Shown: in pieces, positions 13,600 to 17,906 of the stretch
Position numbering within the stretch: the stretch's first letter is position 1
How the letters are laid out: each line of letters starts with the position of its first letter
DNA from: UBA6054 sp964522095
GTDB taxonomy: Bacteria; Planctomycetota; Phycisphaerae; Phycisphaerales; UBA1924
DNA: 17,906 nucleotides
Assembly: GCA_964522095.1 (NCBI GenBank)
Contig: CAZFSO010000046.1
Coordinates: forward strand, 1-17,906
Direction of reading: 5' to 3'
Made by a program: the position numbers and the translations under genes
The notes under the pieces: model-generated
What the model was told of the DNA's origin: nothing
What the model saw: the letters and a program-made list of their open reading frames with translations, nothing else
Database searches by the model: none

Positions 13600-13716
13600 T
13601 CAGCCCTGACGCTGCTTGAACCGGGGGTTCTTCTTGTTGATCACGAACACTTTGCCCTTGCGCCGGACGATCTGGCAGTCCTTGGACCGGCGCTTGACGC
13701 TCGATTGAACCTTCAT
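13600..13716 (-). CDS. rpmJ: 50S ribosomal protein L36, zinc-ligand-poor form
   Basis: L36 is the smallest large-subunit protein and binds 23S rRNA. The 38-codon frame starts MKVQSSVKRRSKDCQIV and ends NPRFKQRQG, a full-length match. In zinc-binding L36 the ligands are C11, C14, C27 and H33; here these positions are S11, C14, N27 and F33, so only one remains and zinc binding is unlikely. The KDCQIVRRKG and NPRFK segments look like the zinc-free (C-minus) L36 type that other bacteria use as an alternative copy. A perfect AGGAG lies 6 bases before the ATG. The gene sits directly before rpsM, with no infA upstream. Confidence 0.95.
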   Translation of the reverse strand: MKVQSSVKRRSKDCQIVRRKGKVFVINKKNPRFKQRQG

Positions 13717-13824
13717 CGCGGACTCCTGTCAGCCGAATCCAAGTGCCCGCTCGGAACACGGGCCGCTCACCGTCCGCTCGACGCGGGCGGGGCAGGACAA
13801 CACCGGGCGGTCCCGAACCGTCCA

Positions 13825-13852
13825 GCGGGAGAGGATGGTAGGCACCACCCGC
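13825..13852 (-). repeat. Nested hairpin in the map-rpmJ spacer
   Basis: GCGGG (13825-13829) pairs with CCCGC (13848-13852), and inside it TGGT pairs with ACCA around a 4-base loop, with a one-sided 6-base bulge. It lies just after the map-like stop within a 143-base spacer. Confidence 0.4.
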
Positions 13853-13859
13853 GGGCAAG

Positions 13860-14693
13860 TCAGCAAGTTTCCCGGTCAGAAATCCCCGCAAGCACCACGC
13901 TTGCCCGGCGCCCGGGCCAGCGCCCGGCCCCCACCGCTGCCGTGACCTCGGTGAAGCAGGCGTCGCAGCCCGACCCGGTGCGGTCCAGCCAGCCCTCCCG
14001 GACCGGGGTGGCGCCCCGGGCGTCCTCTTGGTGAACGACGACCGGCTCGATCGTGAGGACCATGCCGGGCCGGAGGACCAGGCCGCGGCCGCCGGTCGCG
14101 TCCAACTCGTCGAGCCGGCAGGCCAGGCGGGGCGGGGCGTGCATCGACCGGCCCAAGGCGTGGCCGTCGTAGCCGGGCAGGATCCCGACCCCAAGCGACG
14201 CGGCACGGCCCTCCATCGCCCGGACAACTTGCTCCCAGGGGATCCCAGGCCCGAGGGCCTCGACCCCCGCCCGGGTGACCGCGGCCGAGGCGCTCGCCAG
14301 GCGGGCCCGGCGCGCCGCGGCCGGGTGATCGCCGGGCACGACCCACGACGCGGCGGCGTCGGCGTGCCAGCCGTTCAGTTCGACCACCAGGTCCGCGGTG
14401 ACCAAGTCGCCCGGCCTGAGCACGCGGCCCGGATCGGACCCGCCCATGATCTCGTCGTTGATGCTGACGGACAGGGCCGCGGGGAACGGGGCGTCCGCCT
14501 GAGGGTCGCGGTAGCCGAGCATGGCGGGGCGAGCCCCGGCCCGGGCGAGGAGTTGCCGGGCGAGTTCATCCAGCCGGCCGGCGGTGACGCCCGGGAGGGC
14601 CTGGGCGCGGACGCCCGCCAGGGCGGCGTTGAGCACGCGTCCGGCGCGGGCGACGCCGAGGAAGGCCGCCATGGCGTCGCGCGCCGGCGCCAC
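13860..14693 (-). CDS. M24-family methionine aminopeptidase-like protein, atypical active site
   Basis: Position between secY and rpmJ and the pita-bread-fold motifs point to methionine aminopeptidase, which removes the initiator Met from new proteins. The 277 residues include D101 and D112 (ADLVVELNGWHAD), H178 in GYDGHALG, H185 and E216 in LTIEPVV, which align with four metal ligands and a catalytic His of the E. coli enzyme. Two expected residues are missing by my alignment. The His that lies in a CHGIP motif is replaced in IMGGSD (G84), and the final Glu ligand of the QYEHT motif falls at ACFTEV (A245/C246). The GTG start at 14693 gives the usual N-terminal length and lies 7 bases after the secY stop, suggesting translational coupling. 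An ATG at 14672 is an alternative. It may be a divergent Map or an inactive relative. Confidence 0.75.
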   Translation of the reverse strand: MAPARDAMAAFLGVARAGRVLNAALAGVRAQALPGVTAGRLDELARQLLARAGARPAMLGYRDPQADAPFPAALSVSINDEIMGGSDPGRVLRPGDLVTADLVVELNGWHADAAASWVVPGDHPAAARRARLASASAAVTRAGVEALGPGIPWEQVVRAMEGRAASLGVGILPGYDGHALGRSMHAPPRLACRLDELDATGGRGLVLRPGMVLTIEPVVVHQEDARGATPVREGWLDRTGSGCDACFTEVTAAVGAGRWPGRRASVVLAGISDRETC

Positions 14694-14700
14694 GGCCGGG

Positions 14701-16086
14701 TCAGCGCGGGCTGCGCGACGGCTCGTCGGCCTTGTCGCCCAGGAAGCCCTCGTAGTTGCGCATGAGCAGGTGGGCCTCGACGCGCTGGAGGAAGTCGAGC
14801 GCCACGGACACGACGATGAGCAGACCGGTGCCGCCGAGGAACTGCGTGACGATGAAGTCGACCTGGAGCCACTGGTTGACGGTCATGGGCAGCACGGCGA
14901 TGACGGCCAGGAACGCGGCGCCGACGTAGGTGATGCGTTCCATCACGGCTTCGAGGTACTCGGCGGTGCGGGGGCCGGGGCGCAGGCCGGGGATGAACGA
15001 GCCGTGGTCGCGGAGCTGCTTGGACATCTCCTCGGGGTTGAACTGCACGGTGATCCAGAAGTAACTGAAGAAGTAGACCAGGATGACGTAGATGAACAGG
15101 TAGGGGAACGCACCCATCTGCAGGTTGGTGTTGAGCCAGTCGATGACGGCGACGGTCGTGGGCCCGGCCTGGGTGTTGCGGGCGGTGTCGGCGAGGTAGC
15201 CCATCACGACGGTGGGGATCACCATGAGCGAGGAGGCGAAGATGATCGGCATGACGCCGCCGTGGTTGACCTTCAGGGGGAGGTAACTGCGCTGGCCCCC
15301 GAAGGTGCGCTTGCCGCGGGAATGCTTGGCCTGCTGGACGGGGATGCGGCGCTGGGCGACGGTCAGGAGGACCGACCCCGCGACGACGAGGATGAACCCG
15401 CCGACCAGGAGCATCAGGCCCATCCAGCCCATCTTGCTCGAGTCGCCGGGCTCGAAGCCGGCGTAGACGGACATGATGGCATTGGGCATGCCGGTGAGGA
15501 TGCCGGCCATGATGATCAGGGAGACGCCGTTGCCGATGCCGTGCTTGTCGATCTGCTCGCCGAGCCACATGAGGAAGACGGTGCCGGCGGTCAGGGCGGC
15601 GACGGCCATGATCCACCAGATGGGGTTGCTGGCCCACTGGGCGTAGACGAGGCCCTGGCCGGTGATGAACTTCAGCCAGCCGAGCGCCTGGACCAGGCAG
15701 AGGCCGACGGTGGCGTAGCGGGTCCATTCCTGGATCTTCTGGTTGCCGCTGGGGCCCTCTTCCTTCAGCGCCTTCATCCGCGGCGAGACGGCGCCGAAGA
15801 GTTGGAAGATGATTGCCGCGGTGATGTACGGCATGATGCCCAGGCCGAAGATGGTCGACTGCCCGAACGAGCCGCCCGAGAAGATGGCGACGTACTGCGA
15901 CAGGCGCCCCGCGGCCGAGCCGGACGAGACCTGGGTCTCGAAGAAACTGGACAGGGCGCCCTGGTTGACGCCGGGCAGCGGGATCCAGAAGCCGACGCGG
16001 TAGACCGCGAGCATGCCGAGCGTGAAGAGGATCTTGCCGCGGAGTTCGGGGATCCGGAAGACGTTGGCGATGGTCTTGAAGAGCAT
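14701..16086 (-). CDS. secY: Protein translocase subunit SecY
   Basis: SecY is the channel-forming subunit of the SecYEG translocase in the inner membrane. The 461 residues begin MLFKTIANVFRIPELRGKIL, typical of the family, and include the plug-proximal segment PLPGVNQGALSSFF, ten hydrophobic helices, and the cytoplasmic loop with RRIPVQQAKHSRGKRTFGGQ that contacts the ribosome and SecA. The FIPGLRPGPRTAEYLEAVMERIT segment before the last helices is also diagnostic. An AGAGG site lies 4 bases before the ATG. The gene follows rplO after a 160-base spacer dominated by a long inverted repeat. adk, often next in other bacteria, is absent; the map-like gene follows directly. Confidence 0.98.
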   Translation of the reverse strand: MLFKTIANVFRIPELRGKILFTLGMLAVYRVGFWIPLPGVNQGALSSFFETQVSSGSAAGRLSQYVAIFSGGSFGQSTIFGLGIMPYITAAIIFQLFGAVSPRMKALKEEGPSGNQKIQEWTRYATVGLCLVQALGWLKFITGQGLVYAQWASNPIWWIMAVAALTAGTVFLMWLGEQIDKHGIGNGVSLIIMAGILTGMPNAIMSVYAGFEPGDSSKMGWMGLMLLVGGFILVVAGSVLLTVAQRRIPVQQAKHSRGKRTFGGQRSYLPLKVNHGGVMPIIFASSLMVIPTVVMGYLADTARNTQAGPTTVAVIDWLNTNLQMGAFPYLFIYVILVYFFSYFWITVQFNPEEMSKQLRDHGSFIPGLRPGPRTAEYLEAVMERITYVGAAFLAVIAVLPMTVNQWLQVDFIVTQFLGGTGLLIVVSVALDFLQRVEAHLLMRNYEGFLGDKADEPSRSPR

Positions 16087-16125
16087 GGGGCCTCTCGGTG
16101 CGTTCGTCGGCTCTGGTCCATCAAA

Positions 16126-16199
16126 GCCGGACGCCGGGCGGTTCGGGCCCCGGCGGGCTCATCGCCCGATCGTACGGCCCGCACGGCCCGGCGTCCGGC
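16126..16199 (-). promoter_or_regulatory. Long inverted repeat in the rplO-secY spacer
   Basis: A perfect 14-bp inverted repeat, GCCGGACGCCGGGC (16126-16139) and its complement (16186-16199), encloses 46 bases. These contain a second possible stem (GCGGGC with GCCCGC) and a CGATCG palindrome. In the transcript the stem-loop would end about 40 bases before secY. There is no T-run, so it is not a standard terminator. A regulatory or RNA-processing role is inference. Confidence 0.6.
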
Positions 16200-16246
16200 G
16201 ATGTCTGGCGTGTTGAACCCCTTTGGAGGAGGGGCGCGGCTGCGAC

Positions 16247-16861
16247 TCAGTTCTTCTTCTTGATGACCTCGCCGCGGGCGAAGGCCTCGGACCGGGCCTT
16301 GTGCCACGCCTGCTTCTTGAGTTTCTTGGTGAGGTTCTTGGGGGTGCGGTCCTCGGCGTTTCGGTCGACGCCGCGGACGCGGTCCTTGCGGGTGCCGGTC
16401 TCGGTGACGGAGCCGCCGGCGTCCTCGATCAGCCTGCGGGCCGAGGCGGTGACGCGGTTGGCGGTCACGTTGAACTTGACGCCCAGGGCGGTCTCACCCT
16501 CGGACAGGCCGCCGAGAATCTTGAGGTCGCGCGACGCGTCGCGGATGATGCCGGCGTCTGCGAGGGTCTGGGCGTTGACTTCGCCGCCGTTCCTGAAGGC
16601 GTCGTGGGCGAGGATCTTGCCCAGGTTGACGGCCCAGAACTCGGTGCGGAACTGGGTGTTTGAGAAGCCGAACTTGGGCATGCGCCGGAAGAAGGGCATC
16701 TGGCCGCCTTCGAACTGGAAGCGGGTGGAGTGGCCCGAGCGTGCCGAGGCGCCCTTCTGGCCGCGCCCGGCGGTCTTGCCGTTGCCCGAGCCGACGCCGC
16801 GGCCGACGCGCTTGCGCTTCTTGTACTGACCGGCGATGGCGGTGACTTCGTGGATCATCAT
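16247..16861 (-). CDS. rplO: 50S ribosomal protein L15 with basic C-terminal extension
   Basis: L15 is a large-subunit assembly protein. The glycine- and lysine-rich N-terminal arm (VGRGVGSGNGKTAGRGQKGA, 19-38), the FEGGQMPFFRRMPKFGF core (50-66) and the C-terminal domain with the ARRLIEDAGGSV end (141-152) are clear. The usual protein would stop near residue 153. This one continues for about 48 residues of mostly Lys, Arg and Asp, ending EVIKKKN, giving 204 against about 145-150. Two consecutive ATGs begin the gene; a GGAG lies 9 bases before the first. rpmD (L30), normally just upstream, is absent: only 102 bases separate this gene from rpsE. Confidence 0.96.
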   Translation of the reverse strand: MMIHEVTAIAGQYKKRKRVGRGVGSGNGKTAGRGQKGASARSGHSTRFQFEGGQMPFFRRMPKFGFSNTQFRTEFWAVNLGKILAHDAFRNGGEVNAQTLADAGIIRDASRDLKILGGLSEGETALGVKFNVTANRVTASARRLIEDAGGSVTETGTRKDRVRGVDRNAEDRTPKNLTKKLKKQAWHKARSEAFARGEVIKKKN

Positions 16862-16883
16862 CTCGGGGCACTCCCGGGGGACA

Positions 16884-16974
16884 GGCGTTGGCTCTCGTGA
16901 ACCGGGCGTTGGGAGCCTGGATCGTGTGGGACGGGACTGGTTGACGGGCGCTGGGCGCGTGGATCAGGCGTTGG
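16884..16974. repeat. Degenerate ~21-bp repeat between rpsE and rplO
   Basis: The motif GGCGYTGG occurs at 16884, 16905, 16947 and 16967, spaced 21, 42 and 20 bases. The segments 16904-16923 and 16946-16965 match at 17 of 20 positions. The last copies overlap the rpsE stop codon and its final codons. Confidence 0.6.
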
Positions 16975-17692
16975 ATTCTGGCGCGGGCTGTGTCTCGGCG
17001 GGCTGGGGGGCCTGGCTGGGGGCTTGGCTGGGGCCAGGTCCGCGGCCGCGACCGCCGCCTCCGCCGCGGGGGCCACCCCGGCCGCCGCCGCGTCCGCCGC
17101 GCCGGTCCTGGCCGATGGTGTTGACGGGGGCCTTCATCTTTTCGCCCTCGGAGCGGACGGGCATGAACCGCTTGCCGCGCTCGATGCGGTCCTCGATGTC
17201 GGTCGTGGCGATCTCGACGCCACGGAGGTCGGCGACCTGCTCGCGGGTGCGGATCTGCTCGAAGCCGTCGAACATGGCTTTGACGGTGTTGAGTTTGCCG
17301 GTCGAGCCGTAGCACTTGGAGAGGCAGTCGGTGATGCCGGCCATCTCAAGGACGGCGCGGACGGTGCCGCCGGCGACGACGCCGGTGCCGGGCGAGGCGG
17401 GCAGGAGCCGGACCTTGCTCGAGCAGTAGCGGCCTTCGACCTCGTGCGGCAGGGTGGTGCCGGACATGGGGATGGTGGTCAGCGCGCGCCGGGCCTGCTT
17501 CTGGGCCTTCTCGATGGCGGTGGGCACCTCGGGGCTCTTGGCGTAGCCGTAGCCGACCTTGCCGCGCCGGTCACCGACGACGACGAGGGCGCCGAAACTG
17601 AACCGCCGGCCGCCCTTGACGGTGGCGCTGGTCCGGTAGATTCCCACGGTGTGGGACTCGAGATTGGTTGATTCGTCGAGGATCTCAGGCAT
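16964..17692 (-). CDS. rpsE: 30S ribosomal protein S5 with RGG-type C-terminal tail
   Basis: S5 lies near the decoding centre and helps control accuracy. Residues 1-165 are a standard S5: TVKGGRRFSFGALVVVGD (24-41) for the double-stranded-RNA-binding-like N-terminal domain, and ASPGTGVVAGGTVRAVLEMAG (99-119) with CYGSTGKLNTVKA (127-139) for the C-terminal domain. The chain then continues to 242. Residues about 197-220 are almost purely Gly and Arg (RGGGRGGPRGG style), and 221-242 are Pro, Gln, Ala and Glu. Such a low-complexity tail is not part of normal S5 and resembles RGG RNA-binding tails. The gene starts 12 bases after the rplR stop with an AAGAG site 6 bases before the ATG. Confidence 0.96.
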   Translation of the reverse strand: MPEILDESTNLESHTVGIYRTSATVKGGRRFSFGALVVVGDRRGKVGYGYAKSPEVPTAIEKAQKQARRALTTIPMSGTTLPHEVEGRYCSSKVRLLPASPGTGVVAGGTVRAVLEMAGITDCLSKCYGSTGKLNTVKAMFDGFEQIRTREQVADLRGVEIATTDIEDRIERGKRFMPVRSEGEKMKAPVNTIGQDRRGGRGGGRGGPRGGGGGRGRGPGPSQAPSQAPQPAETQPAPESNA

Positions 17693-17704
17693 CGTTTACT
17701 CTTT

Positions 17705-17906
17705 TCAGAACTCGAGGCCGGCCTTGCGGGCCGCATCTGCCAGCGCCTTGACGCGCCCGTGGTATTTGAACCCGCCGCGGTCGAACACGACCTGGGTGAC
17801 GCCGGCCTTCCTGGCCCGTTCGGCGATGGTCTCGCCGACGACCTCGGCGGCCGAGGCGTTGCCGGTGCCGCCGGAGACCGCGACGGCCTTGTCGCGCGTC
17901 GAGGCG
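17705..17906 (-). CDS. rplR: 50S ribosomal protein L18 (C-terminal part)
   Basis: L18 binds 5S rRNA in the central protuberance. The window holds the last 66 or so codons of a protein that normally has about 120; the start lies right of the window. The visible part includes ASTRDKAVAVSGGTGNASAA, then ETIAERARKAGVTQVVFDRG and the diagnostic end GFKYHGRVKALADAARKAGLEF. It lies upstream of rpsE by 12 bases, the standard spc-operon order. Confidence 0.95.
   Translation of the reverse strand, partial: ASTRDKAVAVSGGTGNASAAEVVGETIAERARKAGVTQVVFDRGGFKYHGRVKALADAARKAGLEF

Noticed and set aside
14521..16263. A 580-codon + strand frame opposite secY and the map-like gene.
   Set aside because: It is antisense to a full-length, well conserved SecY, and its composition is typical of a shadow frame.
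16862..16963. A degraded or short rpmD (L30) gene between rpsE and rplO.
   Set aside because: The 102 bases are too short for about 60 codons and consist mainly of a degenerate repeat.

Overview
This GC-rich window looks like chromosomal DNA from a member of the Planctomycetota, most likely the class Phycisphaerae. The best clue is the C-terminus of the amylase-family protein. It carries the paired acidic, dockerin-like motif ending in Ala-Gly-Cys-Pro that is typical of secreted Phycisphaerae proteins. A ribosomal cluster with no rpmD fits the same assignment. This rests on recognised motifs, not on a search.

Left region (1-9006, sugar and glucan functions). A CUT2/ribose-type ABC importer is encoded on the + strand: a permease (5' end outside the window), a substrate-binding lipoprotein and a two-domain ATPase. 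The last two are separated by a 100-N assembly gap. One heptamer tandem array (AGGGATC) touches both edges of the gap, and a second (ATGGCTG) supplies the ATPase start codon. The ATPase converges on a secreted GH31 alpha-glucosidase-type enzyme on the - strand, with a REP-like palindrome between them. The GH31 gene is divergent from a secreted GH13 alpha-amylase-type enzyme that carries the dockerin-like tail. Together they suggest extracellular alpha-glucan cleavage followed by sugar uptake, although the transported sugar cannot be read from the sequence.

Middle (9007-10740). Two - strand genes follow, pheS and a four-helix membrane protein of unknown function. pheT is not adjacent.

Right region (10741-17906, - strand). 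This is the distal part of the S10/spc/alpha ribosomal super-operon. In transcription order it reads rplR (partial), rpsE, rplO, secY, a map-like gene, rpmJ, rpsM, rpsK, rpoA, rplQ, closed by a clear intrinsic terminator. rpmD, adk, infA and rpsD are missing from their usual places. Several proteins carry unusual additions: an RGG-type tail on S5, a basic tail on L15 and a roughly 50-residue internal insertion in L17. L36 has lost three of four zinc ligands, and the map product lacks two active-site residues. Most spacers downstream of rpsE are long for such an operon and contain hairpins or repeats. The largest is a 14-bp inverted repeat ahead of secY.
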